A stretch of 64,000 bases of DNA from Alicyclobacillus fastidiosus. GTDB lineage: Bacteria; Bacillota; Bacilli; Alicyclobacillales; Alicyclobacillaceae. Both the position numbers and the translations under genes were made by a program. Of this stretch, positions 1 through 8,911 are shown piece by piece. The stretch is taken from NCBI RefSeq assembly GCF_026651875.1, contig NZ_CP104067.1:1426001-1490000 (forward strand), in the 5' to 3' direction. The notes below the pieces were generated by a model, which was not told the origin of the DNA, did not search any database, and saw only the letters and a list, made by a program, of their open reading frames with translations. The first letter of the stretch is position 1. Each line of letters opens with the position of its first letter.

Positions 1-150
1 ACTGGCAATCCAGTTACACAAATTGGATGGGTATTCGGAAACGAATTATTTGAATGTGATTGCCCTTCGCCGACGATGACACAAATATTGGATGCCTTAA
101 GGATGGCAGTTTCTATGCGTGAATACGATAGTGATAAGGTCACTCCATAA
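1..150 (+). CDS. C-terminal end of an unrecognised protein (cut by window edge)
   Basis: Reading frame 1 is open from the first base to a TAA at 148-150, giving the last 49 residues of a protein that starts outside the window. The tail contains an acidic CDCPSP stretch followed by a helix-like segment ending SDKVTP. I do not recognise a family. The frame is likely coding because it is open from the edge and has Firmicute-like codon use, but 49 codons is weak evidence by itself. Confidence 0.5.
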   Translation, partial: TGNPVTQIGWVFGNELFECDCPSPTMTQILDALRMAVSMREYDSDKVTP

Positions 151-330
151 GGCGTAGGCAAACCAGCTTGAACAATTGGCTGCGCAGGCGTGGGGCAGGA
201 TACGCAACAAATCGCTAAAAATTTCGAAATCTATCTCTTTTCATCGCGTTTCGACGGACTTCGCAACGAAGGTGCGAGACAATATGAATGTCCGTACACG
301 ATGCTGGCGAAGGGTGGCGATGGAGTGGAG

Positions 331-990
331 ATGGATCTCGAATCTACTTGCACATATACGCTTTCAGATATTGCGCGGAAACTAAATCGTCCACGCACGA
401 CGGTCAAAGAATGGTCGGATTTGTTCCGCGAATACCTGCCGACAGTTGGGACTGGGCGTACGAGGCGATACGAGGAATCCTCTGTCGATATATTTGCCGC
501 GATTGCCAAGATGAAAGAGGTAAGTACGCCGAACGAAATGATCCGCCGCACGCTGCAGCAGAGCGTGCAGGAAATAGCTGTGACCACGGAGGTCGAACCG
601 AAGCCGCTGATGATGCAGATTGCCGAAAGTTACACGCAAATGCTCGAACAACTCAAACGTATGGAGGATGAAAGACGGCGCCAACACGATGAGTTGATGA
701 ATTGTCTGCGCGCCTTGGCGATGGAACACGAGGAGCGCATCGACAAGGTGCAGCTTACACTAGCATCGGAGAGCGCTGAACTGAAAAAGCGAATCGGTCG
801 ATTGAGCGACGCACTGTACTTGGTGGTCGAGCAAAATGAGACGATGAACCGCATCGTGGTTGATCGTGAAGAAACGTGGTTGCAATCCATCCGCAGCATG
901 CAGGAAGTCAAACAAACGTTCGAAGAGGTCGCGGCGTCGATTGAGCAACAGAAACCCAAACGTGGTTGGTGGCCGTTTGGGAGAAAATGA
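331..990 (+). CDS. MerR/RacA-like helix-turn-helix protein with coiled coil and DUF3967-type tail
   Basis: This is a 219-aa soluble protein. Residues about 6-60 resemble the MerR-type winged helix found in RacA-like proteins (TLSDIARKLNRPRTTVKEW). A long charged, heptad-rich coiled coil follows at about 95-200, and the protein ends in a Trp-rich, basic WWPFGRK tail typical of DUF3967 proteins. I chose ATG 331 because GGAG lies 5 nt upstream and the HTH begins right after it; the in-frame GTG at 190 would add 47 non-conserved residues with no ribosome site. Relatives are DNA-binding proteins of plasmids and Bacillus chromosomes, some with roles in DNA anchoring. A specific role here cannot be assigned, and the gene appears to stand alone. 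Confidence 0.72.
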   Translation: MDLESTCTYTLSDIARKLNRPRTTVKEWSDLFREYLPTVGTGRTRRYEESSVDIFAAIAKMKEVSTPNEMIRRTLQQSVQEIAVTTEVEPKPLMMQIAESYTQMLEQLKRMEDERRRQHDELMNCLRALAMEHEERIDKVQLTLASESAELKKRIGRLSDALYLVVEQNETMNRIVVDREETWLQSIRSMQEVKQTFEEVAASIEQQKPKRGWWPFGRK

Positions 991-1310
991 GGACCTGCCT
1001 TCGTCCTTCACGGAGGCTCGTGACCCTCGAGCACGGTCGGTCCAGTTACAAAGACAGGTGCCGTCAGCGGCACCGAAGTACGGTCTTTGGTCATGGGCAT
1101 ATCCACGTAGATCCACCATCCATCGGGAAATGACGAAAACCCCAACCACATCCGAAACCATCGCACACCAGTGAATTTCACCTCTTTGTGTGGTCCTATG
1201 GAACAAAATGGGTTTAAACCCTACTTTTTCCGTTAGCTTTGACATTATTGCGTACCTCATCTAGAGTCATATGTCGTTATAGGAATCCATGATCTGTGAG
1301 GTATCAACAA
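991..1310. other. Intergenic stretch with one GC-rich hairpin
   Basis: About 320 bases without a convincing gene. A short hairpin (GGTGCCG at 1057-1063, CGGCACC at 1068-1074, 4-nt loop) lies about 65 bases after the preceding stop. It has no T-run behind it, so it is only a weak terminator candidate. I see nothing else of note. Confidence 0.4.
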
Positions 1311-2606
1311 ATGCGCGAGTCTAGAATTGGAGATGCGATTGCAGCACGGTGGGGTTGGTTGGTGCTGGTGTGTATCGGTGTGTCGTATCTACTGGTGTTC
1401 ACACAGCGTACCGGGCCCGGCGTTATCTCCGACCAGCTTCAGGCGGAATTCCATATTTCTGCGGCGGTTTTGGGTTCGATTACGAGCGTTCAATATCTCT
1501 TGTACATGCTGTTGCAAATTCCCATCGGACTATACGGAGACAAGTCAGGGCCGGAGCGGATGCTCGTGATGGGCGTGCTTTGCGATGGCGTTGGAACCCT
1601 TGTCTTTTCATCCGCCCACAGTTTTGATTGGCTGCTTGTAGGTCGGGCAATCATTGGATTAGGGGATTCCTTAATCTGGGTAAACATCGTACTTATCCTC
1701 GCCAAATGGTTTGCTAAGGGACGGTTTGCGGCGGTTTTGGCCGTCGTCAATACGGCAGGTAACCTCGGTGCCTTGGTGACCAGTATTCCACTTGCAGCAT
1801 GGATTGCTGCGGCAGGGTGGCACCTCCCGTTTACTGTGATCGGAATTCTTCTTGTGGTCGCGGGTGTCGTTGATTTTATTGTTCTTATCGGAAGTGGGCC
1901 AGCCCGTGCGGCGGCGATGGAGAAAGCGGGTAACGTGCGGGTTGAACGGATACCCGTGGGGAAAATGCTCGCGGATGTCATCCGGGATCGACTGGCGTGG
2001 GCAACATTTTGTTGTCACTTTGGTGCAATGGGGACGTATCTGTCCATGGTCAGTATGTGGATTATCCCATACTTTATGGATGTCTACCGCCTTCCGCGTG
2101 CAGAGGCCGCATGGTTCACTCTCACTGCATTCATCGGGGCGCTGGTGGCGAGTCCAGTGATGGGGTGGCTAAGTGACCGGCTGCACGACCGGCGACGACC
2201 GTACTTGACGACGCAAACACTCGGCACAATTGCTTGGCTGGCAGTCGTCCTCTGGCGAGGAGAGCCACCCCTTGTCGTGTCGGGGATCATCATGTTTATC
2301 GTTGGATTTGGCTGCGGGAGTAGTCTGCTGACGTTTGCCGTCATCCGCGACCGGGTTCCAAACGAGCGCGCTGGTGTTACCTCTGGATTTGCAAACACAG
2401 GTGGGTTTCTCAGTGCAGTCTTGTTGCCCGTGTTGTTCGGAGCGATGATCGACGCGGCTGGGGGAGCAACAGGGGCCACTCCACAAGTAGCACGCCACGC
2501 ATACGGTATCGCATTCATCCTACCTACCGCGTTTTCGTTTGTCGGTGTGATGGGGAGCGTTCTGCTTCCGAAGCGATTGAGCAGCCCCGCTATCCGTCAT
2601 GGTTAA
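1311..2606 (+). CDS. MFS transporter
   Basis: A 431-aa protein with about twelve hydrophobic segments, typical of a Major Facilitator Superfamily secondary carrier in the cytoplasmic membrane. The loop between helices 2 and 3 carries GLYGDKSGPERML, a version of the MFS signature, and a second D/R-rich loop (WLSDRLHDRRR) separates the two halves. ATG 1311 has GAGGT 8 nt upstream; an in-frame GTG at 1296 is an alternative that adds five residues. It is not in an obvious operon: the next gene starts 300 bp away. The substrate cannot be read from the sequence, although a small anion or organic acid is common for this type. Confidence 0.8.
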   Translation: MRESRIGDAIAARWGWLVLVCIGVSYLLVFTQRTGPGVISDQLQAEFHISAAVLGSITSVQYLLYMLLQIPIGLYGDKSGPERMLVMGVLCDGVGTLVFSSAHSFDWLLVGRAIIGLGDSLIWVNIVLILAKWFAKGRFAAVLAVVNTAGNLGALVTSIPLAAWIAAAGWHLPFTVIGILLVVAGVVDFIVLIGSGPARAAAMEKAGNVRVERIPVGKMLADVIRDRLAWATFCCHFGAMGTYLSMVSMWIIPYFMDVYRLPRAEAAWFTLTAFIGALVASPVMGWLSDRLHDRRRPYLTTQTLGTIAWLAVVLWRGEPPLVVSGIIMFIVGFGCGSSLLTFAVIRDRVPNERAGVTSGFANTGGFLSAVLLPVLFGAMIDAAGGATGATPQVARHAYGIAFILPTAFSFVGVMGSVLLPKRLSSPAIRHG

Positions 2607-2909
2607 AATCAAACGCGGTTGTCTTTGTACCTCGAGTATGGGCGTCAGATAGTGATGTGAATTCGTTTTGATATGGATATTTGTGGGTGCACAGCGGGAG
2701 ACGCGGAGGCTATCGGGTATCGGTAACTACCGCGTCTCTCTTTGTTTGGCTAAGATGATCACGATCCCGGTACTTCGCTTCAACTGTGTGGCTACTGGCT
2801 TCGCGAGTAGTCGATACCAAGGCTGACGGATTAGAGGTGCAGGAGTGGACCCGACCTGCGCTGAATTCAATCTGGGAGGATGAGTTGGGTAGAGAGAGGA
2901 GCAGTCTCG

Positions 2910-5900
2910 ATGCATGTAAACGAACTCTGGAATCCCGGGGGCATCTTGTCTTATGAAGCGGGAAAGCCAGTCGAAATTGCGCACCGGGTATTCGTTGAAC
3001 AACCAGTTGAAAGGGAATGGGAAGTGGCGTTCGCGGGTGCGCTCATTGAACTATCCGTGCGCTTTGGGCTAGAGCTCCCGCGGCTCCCGCGAGAACTTCT
3101 CGAAAACGTGTACGTCGCGTCTGGAGATCTGGGTATCAGCTCAACGGCAGACTCCGGGTCGACGCCTGCGCATCACAACTCCCGCCAGGAGCTAGGGGTG
3201 GGCCGCCTGCAGTTGGTAATCGGGGCTTCACGGGCATGGTTGGCCTCCATCCTCGGATCTGGTGTCGATGCGGATGCGTTTTTTGCGCAATACGACGCGC
3301 TCGACGCCGACGAGGGACTTGTGTCTGTCGTCGGAGATCGGTTCGCGGTGGCCGCGGGAAAGACGCCTTTAGCCATGTTGGATGCGGTTCGCGCTGTAGC
3401 CTCAGACAACATGGGACGCGAATTCCCGAGTCGCTCTGCGTTCGTCGTGAAACCGCAGGATGCAGCGCGGTGGAGGTCAGAGGATAGCACACTCTTCGAG
3501 TCACCGTCGCGTCAAGTCAGGTTAGAGAACCTATTTTCCACCGACGGCGTATTTCGAGATGTTGGTGACATACTTCCAGAGCTTGATGCGACATTTCTGG
3601 TTGCTTCAGATGTTGCCCTATCGGAAGTGTTGATGTTGGCAGGACGCCTGGGGCTGGAAGCCGGTCGCGTCCGCTTTCCAGTAACCTGTCTGGAGGACAC
3701 TTATCGACCGTCCTCACGAGTGACTTTTCAGATTCGTGTGGACGAACAGGCGGCGGAAGGTTCCATCGAGATTCAACACAATTCGATTGTGATAGTCGGC
3801 CCGTCGGAGGATGACCTGCGCGATGTGATCCGCCACCTGGTGGATGAGTGGTTTGACAATCGAGACGACGTCACGTGCTCGAGTTGGCAGGGCAAATTAC
3901 GCGCACTACAGAGTGCCCACCCAGATATTCAGACGCGGGCCGAATGTGAACTTGAGCTCAGCCGACTGACATATGAGCAAGTTGCCATTCAATCGATCAC
4001 GGCGCCCTCCCATTTGGCAAAGGCAATCCAGCCATGGTGTACTGCTCGCGGAGTCGATGTTTGTACGCTGCCCGCGCCGCTTCTGTGGCAGGAGAGTTGG
4101 TCCGGCACGAGCGAGTTGGATACCATCGGGCAGCAACTTGTCGAGGCGATGGCACAACTCCACGTGAGCATCGATGGCGCTCCGGCACGCTTGACTGACG
4201 CTTCATCTGTCACGCCAAACGACACCCTTGTCATCGAAGTTTTCACGAGTGAATCCAACGAGAGTTTTCAAGCACACCAACCTGAATTCCTCGCTGCGGT
4301 CCGCGGACAGGGGGAAGCCGAACAGTTCGCGCCACGGGTTCAGGTGGTGTATCGCGATGTCATGAAAGCGGGATTTCACTGGATCATGGATGACGTCTTG
4401 CCCGAACTGCGCTTGTATTCCGATAAAATTGCGCACGTCGAACTGAAGGCGCAAAAGGTATCCCAGGAATCCGGATTGCTCGATATGCCCCAGCGGTTTT
4501 TGCAGGAGTTGTTTCCCAGTGACGCCGTCCTCGCCCGTGAATTAGACATTCCCGTGGAGCGTGTGACACTCGCTTTACTGGACGAAAGTGGGCCGATGTA
4601 TGAGGTGACGGCGTCGGATGACGACGGCAACCTCATCCGCGCGTGGACGTGGGAGAGTTTGACACAAACGCGCCGCTATGCGCCCGATGATGCCGACAGT
4701 CCCTCTGTAGTGGTTCCGGCCGCGGGATTCCGCGTGAGCCGAGTGGCGACAGATGGCCAGCGAGATGTGTTGAAAGTCTCTGTGATTCCTACTATATATT
4801 CTCTGTTTTGGGATTGGTTCCAGCGCGACATCATCTGTCACATTCCCCAGCGTGTGGTCGATGTAGAGAGCCCGACGCCGTTCGCGCGCCTCGAGGTCGA
4901 GGTATCGGTAGACAGCCCCGAGACGAGACTGGGCGTCTACGAGGAAGTCAGTTCTTTCCCGGAAGCGCTGCACGAGGAGATTTATTTTTACTCCCTGCAC
5001 GCATTTCAACGATATGCGAAGCAAGTAGGGCAGCCAGCGTGGATGACACCCGGTGCCGTGATTCCACTCGTTCACGTGGCGCCAGGTTCACCCCGAGCGA
5101 CCATCCGCCTCTACGGACACGGACCAGAGGAAGCCGTCACGGTCCATACCGAGACTGGCAAGCGATTTATCCGGGTAGATCCGGTGCGCTCAAAAACCGA
5201 GTGGGCCGCAGTGGAGGTCAGTGGAGTCGGGTTTTGCGACGGTCATTCGCGTGTGTACGTGTCCTCTTGCCCGTCGCGTGTACCCGCTCTGGATTTCACG
5301 CGTTGGTTGAGTGACAAACCGCTTGAAGACCGCACTGTGAACGGGTGTGGCAGTTCATCACTCAGGTCGTACTTTCCGTCTGCACCTGCAAGTGAGCTCC
5401 CGAACGTCCAATCGAACATCTGGCAAAACGAGGACGTGGCCCATTGGCTGATGAGTCACAATGCCCATCTCCCTGGTCGGGCGTGGGTGATTGACACCTC
5501 GTTTCAAGGGCATCCCATCGTAGCGGTCGAGCTGCGCGAACCAGCCCCAGAAGAATATTTGACCAGCCGTTCGAAGGACATTCTGTATAAACCGTCTATC
5601 TTTGTCGTCGCACGCCACCATGCCAACGAGGTGTCCAGCACCAATGCGACGCTCATCCTGATTGCGAAATTGATAGAGAATCCGCATCTGCTTCGGGATT
5701 GCAACGTCATCGTCATTCCGATTCAAAACGTCGACGGGGCACAATTGCATCGTCAACTCATTCAAGAACACCCATTTTGGAAGCATCACGCCGCCCGCTT
5801 CAACGCATGTGGCTTCGAGTTCGGGCATCACTATTTCCACGAGGACACACCCTTCGGGGAAAGCCGAACGTTTGCTCGCGTGTGGGAACAGTGGAAGCCA

Positions 5901-6485
5901 GATGTCGTGATCGATGACCACGGAATTCCCTCCCACGAATGGCTGCAACCGTTCGCGGGCTACAACAGTCCACCGTCCTTCCCTGTCTCGTATTGGATTC
6001 CTCACGCGCAGATCTACACGATTTGGTGTTCGTTGCCAGCGCAATACGACACGGCAGATGGACCACTGAGGGAAATTATCTCCCGGACACTGGCGAGCGA
6101 TGACGCCATTCGTGAGAGAAATCGCATTTTCTTGGAACGGTATATGAAGTGGGGGACTGCATTTCACGAGGAGAAATTCCCGGTCACAACCGTGGACGGT
6201 GTGATCACCTATCAGTGGATGGTGACTCCGGAGCCACAGAGCCGCGATTTGATTGCGCGGTTTCCCAACTGGGTCACTGCCGATATTGTTACGGAAGTGA
6301 ACGACGAGACGGTGCACGGTGAAGCGTTGACCGAGGTCGTTCACGCGCACAGCAAAGTACACGAGGGACTTTGGCAATGGGTCACGCAAGTGTCGACGGT
6401 TGTGAACCGCGACCACACGCCGGGAGGAGCGACAGGATGCGTCGCACTTTCACGGCGACGCCCACTCAAGATGCGGGGAGTGTAA
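2910..6485 (+). CDS. Very large protein with C-terminal M14 zinc carboxypeptidase domain
   Basis: The protein is 1191 aa with no signal peptide or membrane segment visible. The C-terminal third carries an M14 (zinc carboxypeptidase) fold signature: His904-x-x-Glu907 in ARHHANE as the first zinc pair, a following helix, an N-Asp-Gly segment (QNVDGA), and a candidate third zinc ligand His1004 in DDHGIP. Typical M14 domains are 300-400 aa, so roughly 800 N-terminal residues are unexplained. They contain several beta-rich stretches that could be carbohydrate-binding-like or non-catalytic domains, but I do not recognise them. ATG 2910 was chosen because AGGAG lies 8 nt upstream; the earlier ATG at 2880 touches its own GGGAGG. 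The substrate is unknown (peptide, cell-wall peptide or an amide). Confidence 0.75.
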   Translation: MHVNELWNPGGILSYEAGKPVEIAHRVFVEQPVEREWEVAFAGALIELSVRFGLELPRLPRELLENVYVASGDLGISSTADSGSTPAHHNSRQELGVGRLQLVIGASRAWLASILGSGVDADAFFAQYDALDADEGLVSVVGDRFAVAAGKTPLAMLDAVRAVASDNMGREFPSRSAFVVKPQDAARWRSEDSTLFESPSRQVRLENLFSTDGVFRDVGDILPELDATFLVASDVALSEVLMLAGRLGLEAGRVRFPVTCLEDTYRPSSRVTFQIRVDEQAAEGSIEIQHNSIVIVGPSEDDLRDVIRHLVDEWFDNRDDVTCSSWQGKLRALQSAHPDIQTRAECELELSRLTYEQVAIQSITAPSHLAKAIQPWCTARGVDVCTLPAPLLWQESWSGTSELDTIGQQLVEAMAQLHVSIDGAPARLTDASSVTPNDTLVIEVFTSESNESFQAHQPEFLAAVRGQGEAEQFAPRVQVVYRDVMKAGFHWIMDDVLPELRLYSDKIAHVELKAQKVSQESGLLDMPQRFLQELFPSDAVLARELDIPVERVTLALLDESGPMYEVTASDDDGNLIRAWTWESLTQTRRYAPDDADSPSVVVPAAGFRVSRVATDGQRDVLKVSVIPTIYSLFWDWFQRDIICHIPQRVVDVESPTPFARLEVEVSVDSPETRLGVYEEVSSFPEALHEEIYFYSLHAFQRYAKQVGQPAWMTPGAVIPLVHVAPGSPRATIRLYGHGPEEAVTVHTETGKRFIRVDPVRSKTEWAAVEVSGVGFCDGHSRVYVSSCPSRVPALDFTRWLSDKPLEDRTVNGCGSSSLRSYFPSAPASELPNVQSNIWQNEDVAHWLMSHNAHLPGRAWVIDTSFQGHPIVAVELREPAPEEYLTSRSKDILYKPSIFVVARHHANEVSSTNATLILIAKLIENPHLLRDCNVIVIPIQNVDGAQLHRQLIQEHPFWKHHAARFNACGFEFGHHYFHEDTPFGESRTFARVWEQWKPDVVIDDHGIPSHEWLQPFAGYNSPPSFPVSYWIPHAQIYTIWCSLPAQYDTADGPLREIISRTLASDDAIRERNRIFLERYMKWGTAFHEEKFPVTTVDGVITYQWMVTPEPQSRDLIARFPNWVTADIVTEVNDETVHGEALTEVVHAHSKVHEGLWQWVTQVSTVVNRDHTPGGATGCVALSRRRPLKMRGV

Positions 6486-6550
6486 CACATCGGCGTGCGC
6501 CTCCGCTGTATCTAGTGTGACGGAAAACAACACCGTCAATCAGTGGCAAA

Positions 6551-6593
6551 GTGCTGTGGGGCACGTGTCCATCTGGACTGTTCCTCACAGCAC
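6551..6593 (+). terminator. Hairpin after the M14 gene, possible terminator
   Basis: GTGCTGTG at 6551-6558 pairs with CACAGCAC at 6586-6593, with two more G-C pairs inside across a one-base bulge. It lies 66 bp after the M14 stop codon. No U-tract follows, so it may be a processing or stability hairpin and not an intrinsic terminator. Confidence 0.4.
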
Positions 6594-6725
6594 AGCAATT
6601 CGTCCCCCGGTCTACGAGGACGTGTGAGGATGCATCCTCACTGGTTCTGATGGCGGATGTATTCGAGGTGCACAGACCCTAGTGAGACAAGCGAATTGTA
6701 TTGAGACTTGACAAAATATTACGCA

Positions 6726-6754
6726 TTTACACATTGCAGTGCCTATGCTAAATT
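6726..6754 (+). promoter_or_regulatory. Sigma-A-type promoter with extended -10 (candidate)
   Basis: TTTACA at 6726-6731 and TAAATT at 6749-6754 are separated by 17 bp, and the -10 is preceded by TG at 6746-6747 (extended -10). It sits about 80 bp upstream of the cre-like box and points toward the sugar ABC operon. Confidence 0.4.
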
Positions 6755-6832
6755 ATAGATAATAAAGTCATTGGAATAATGAACCGGGATGTCTTTCGCG
6801 TAATCTATCAACATGAATGTGATTAGGACTCC

Positions 6833-6846
6833 GGTAAGCGCTATCA
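6833..6846. promoter_or_regulatory. cre-like catabolite repression box
   Basis: GGTAAGCGCTATCA matches 13 of 14 positions of the CcpA cre consensus TGWAANCGNTNWCA. It lies downstream of the candidate promoter at 6726, where CcpA would act as a roadblock or repressor of the sugar ABC operon. A LacI-family operator with the same palindromic core is the alternative. Confidence 0.55.
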
Positions 6847-7106
6847 ATTCGGCGTGATCATCGTGGGTTGGAACGATGCTTCCCACGAACCGAAACGGAC
6901 CATTCGGAGGTGGTGATAGATAGATTGCTACACCTTGTTACGCCTACCGGAGGGACCGACGAGTCACCGTTTGGAAACCGCTTACACAAACCGTCTTGGC
7001 ATCCGTGGTTCGGATTATCAAAAGGGTCGGCGAACGGTGATTTCATCGGTGTCAGGTTAGTCTACTTAATTCGTGGGGGTCATCAAAAAACGCAGAGGAT
7101 TATCTT

Positions 7107-7134
7107 TTGACATTGTTAGATTAATTCACAAAAT
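7107..7134 (+). promoter_or_regulatory. Second candidate promoter for the sugar ABC operon
   Basis: A perfect TTGACA at 7107-7112 is followed after 16 bp by CAAAAT at 7129-7134 (4 of 6 -10 matches). It lies about 350 bp upstream of the binding-protein start. Either this or the 6726 promoter could be the functional one. Confidence 0.3.
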
Positions 7135-7482
7135 CGCTTGATGTAAATCTGGGTGATGCTATCATCCAAGATAGTAATGGTTTCATGAGAATACATGTTG
7201 AGGAAGACGCGGTCTACGGTTAGAAAATATTGAATGTTTCGCAGTTCTGAAAGTTGGTGCCATGGCGTCTGTTCGGTTAGTTCGTTTTCCGAGCAAACAG
7301 GCAGGGTTGTCGGAATGTCTGTCTCATTAAACTGAAGAGTTGCAATTTTAATGTGTTCGCGTGCTTGAGCACCTGATCGGTGGCTGCGATACAGTTTGTA
7401 CCACTTCAGATTCATGCCGCCATCTAGGGCCTCGAGGCATCCGCAAAACATTGAATCTGTTGAATCGGGAGGGGTCGATTAT

Positions 7483-8856
7483 ATGAAGAACAAAAGTTTT
7501 GGTCTTCTAGCGGTTGGTGTAACAGGTTTAGTTTTTACGTTGTCCGGATGTGGTATTACCACGAACAGTGCGGTAGCAACCGCCGGCAAAGGCACCGATA
7601 CTGGACTGAAGTGGCGTAACTACCCGAACGTCGATCCGTCTTTGAAAGGTCAAACCATCACCATTCTGTGGACGGATACCGGCGGTACGGCACAGAAGGC
7701 AGACGAGGAAATTGAGAAGGAATTTACTCAACAAACCGGTATCAAAGTCAACAATATCGGCGTCGACTACAACAGCGTGTACAACAAAGTCATGACGGAC
7801 GTGATGTCCAATTCCTCCGACATCGACCTCGCTGAAATGGACACCATTTGGGCTGGTCAGTACTATGCTGGCAAGGTTGCTGTCGATTTGACAAATGTGA
7901 TTCCGAAGAGCGTTCAAGAGGAATATACACCATCGGCGCTGACATCGGTGACGTACGACGGGCACATCATGGCCGTCCCTTGGTTCTCCAGTACAAAACA
8001 CTTCTATTGGAACAAAAAATTATTCCAAGAGGCTGGGTTGAACCCGAACGATCCACCTACCACCTACGATCAGCTTTTGAAAGATTCTCAGATCATTCAA
8101 CAGAAATTGGGGAGCAAAGGGATTTATGCGTCCGGTTGGTCTTGGGAACAAGCCGAGAGCCTGACTTGCGACTACGTCAGTTTCTTGGGCGCCTACGGTG
8201 GTTCGTTCTTTAACTCTGCGGGGCAGCCAGAATTCAATAGCCCCGGTGGCATTCAAGCCTTGCAGATGATGCAGACGCTGTACAAGAGCGGAACGGTCGA
8301 TCCCGCCAGCCTGCAATGGAATGAAACCCAAGTACAAGATGCCTTTGCCGCCGGTAAAATCGCCATGATGAGCAACTGGGAAGGTATGTATCCCATGTTG
8401 AACGACCCAACTCAATCGCAGGTGGTCAATCAAACGGCAGCCACGATCCTTCCCGGTGAAGGAAATGTGAAATCTGCGGCCGTCACCGGTTCGGAAGGGG
8501 TCGCCTTGCTGCAAAGCAGTAAGCATAAAGCGGCCGCCCTTGAATTCTTGGAATTCTTGGCCTCGAAGCAATATCAGTTGACCGAGTTCCAGTTGAACGG
8601 TCAATATCCGACCGTCTCTTCGTTCTACAGTGATCCAGATTTCAAGAAAGCCGACACGACCCACACGATGGGGATCATGGAAGAGCAGTACAAATACGGG
8701 GTTAACCGCCCGAACGCCCCGGGCTATGTAAGTTGGTCGGACATCCTGAACGCACAACTTCACAGCGCGATTATGGGCCAAGAAACCCCGAAACAGGCTT
8801 TGGATACCGCACAGACGAAAATTGAGCAAGCGATTAAGCAGGCAGGCACCAATTAA
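7483..8856 (+). CDS. Sugar ABC transporter substrate-binding lipoprotein
   Basis: A 457-aa family 1 (MalE-type) extracytoplasmic sugar-binding protein. The N-terminus is a lipoprotein signal (MKNKSF, a hydrophobic stretch, then lipobox LSGC with Cys23), so it should be anchored outside the membrane. The mature part has the usual pattern ITILWTDTGG, DLAEMDTIWAGQY and VPWFSSTKHFYWNKKLF. ATG 7483 is preceded by a GGAGGGG ribosome site; a longer frame from 7396 would hide the signal peptide. It is the first gene of an operon with two permeases, a BadF kinase and two GH4 enzymes, so the ligand is most likely a di- or oligosaccharide. No ATP-binding subunit is encoded nearby, as is common for systems that share an MsmX-type ATPase. 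Confidence 0.92.
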   Translation: MKNKSFGLLAVGVTGLVFTLSGCGITTNSAVATAGKGTDTGLKWRNYPNVDPSLKGQTITILWTDTGGTAQKADEEIEKEFTQQTGIKVNNIGVDYNSVYNKVMTDVMSNSSDIDLAEMDTIWAGQYYAGKVAVDLTNVIPKSVQEEYTPSALTSVTYDGHIMAVPWFSSTKHFYWNKKLFQEAGLNPNDPPTTYDQLLKDSQIIQQKLGSKGIYASGWSWEQAESLTCDYVSFLGAYGGSFFNSAGQPEFNSPGGIQALQMMQTLYKSGTVDPASLQWNETQVQDAFAAGKIAMMSNWEGMYPMLNDPTQSQVVNQTAATILPGEGNVKSAAVTGSEGVALLQSSKHKAAALEFLEFLASKQYQLTEFQLNGQYPTVSSFYSDPDFKKADTTHTMGIMEEQYKYGVNRPNAPGYVSWSDILNAQLHSAIMGQETPKQALDTAQTKIEQAIKQAGTN

Positions 8857-8863
8857 AGAGAAA

Positions 8864-8894
8864 GCGGGCGGCGTACGTATGGTGGGCCGCCCGC
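8864..8894 (+). terminator. Strong hairpin between binding protein and permease genes
   Basis: GCGGGCGGC at 8864-8872 pairs perfectly with GCCGCCCGC at 8886-8894. There is no T-run, so it probably acts as an mRNA-stabilising or partial-attenuation element. Such hairpins are often found behind binding-protein genes and keep binding protein in excess over permeases. Confidence 0.6.
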
Positions 8895-8911
8895 CGTAGA
8901 GGAGGCAGACC

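Larger units (their letters stand above)
6594..7482. other. Long AT-rich leader region before the sugar ABC operon
   Basis: About 890 bases without a convincing gene. It contains two promoter-like sequences (6726-6754 and 7107-7134) and a cre-like box (6833-6846), all compatible with transcription toward the ABC operon. A second open frame on the minus strand (7116-7451) was considered and rejected for lack of a ribosome site. If 6726 is the true promoter, the mRNA leader would be about 720 nt, which is long enough to hold a regulatory RNA; I could not identify a known riboswitch. Confidence 0.45.

Noticed and set aside
5358-6416. 352-aa minus-strand frame inside the M14 gene
   Set aside because: Antisense to an intact gene with clear M14 motifs; no ribosome site and no recognisable domain. 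It is a shadow of GC-rich coding sequence.
6868-7110. 80-aa frame in the leader region
   Set aside because: No ribosome site, unusual composition, no recognisable motif.
7116-7451. 111-aa minus-strand open frame before the sugar ABC operon
   Set aside because: It has no ribosome site at either possible start and lies across the presumed leader of the ABC operon. The sequence resembles no family I know. It may be real but I cannot support it.
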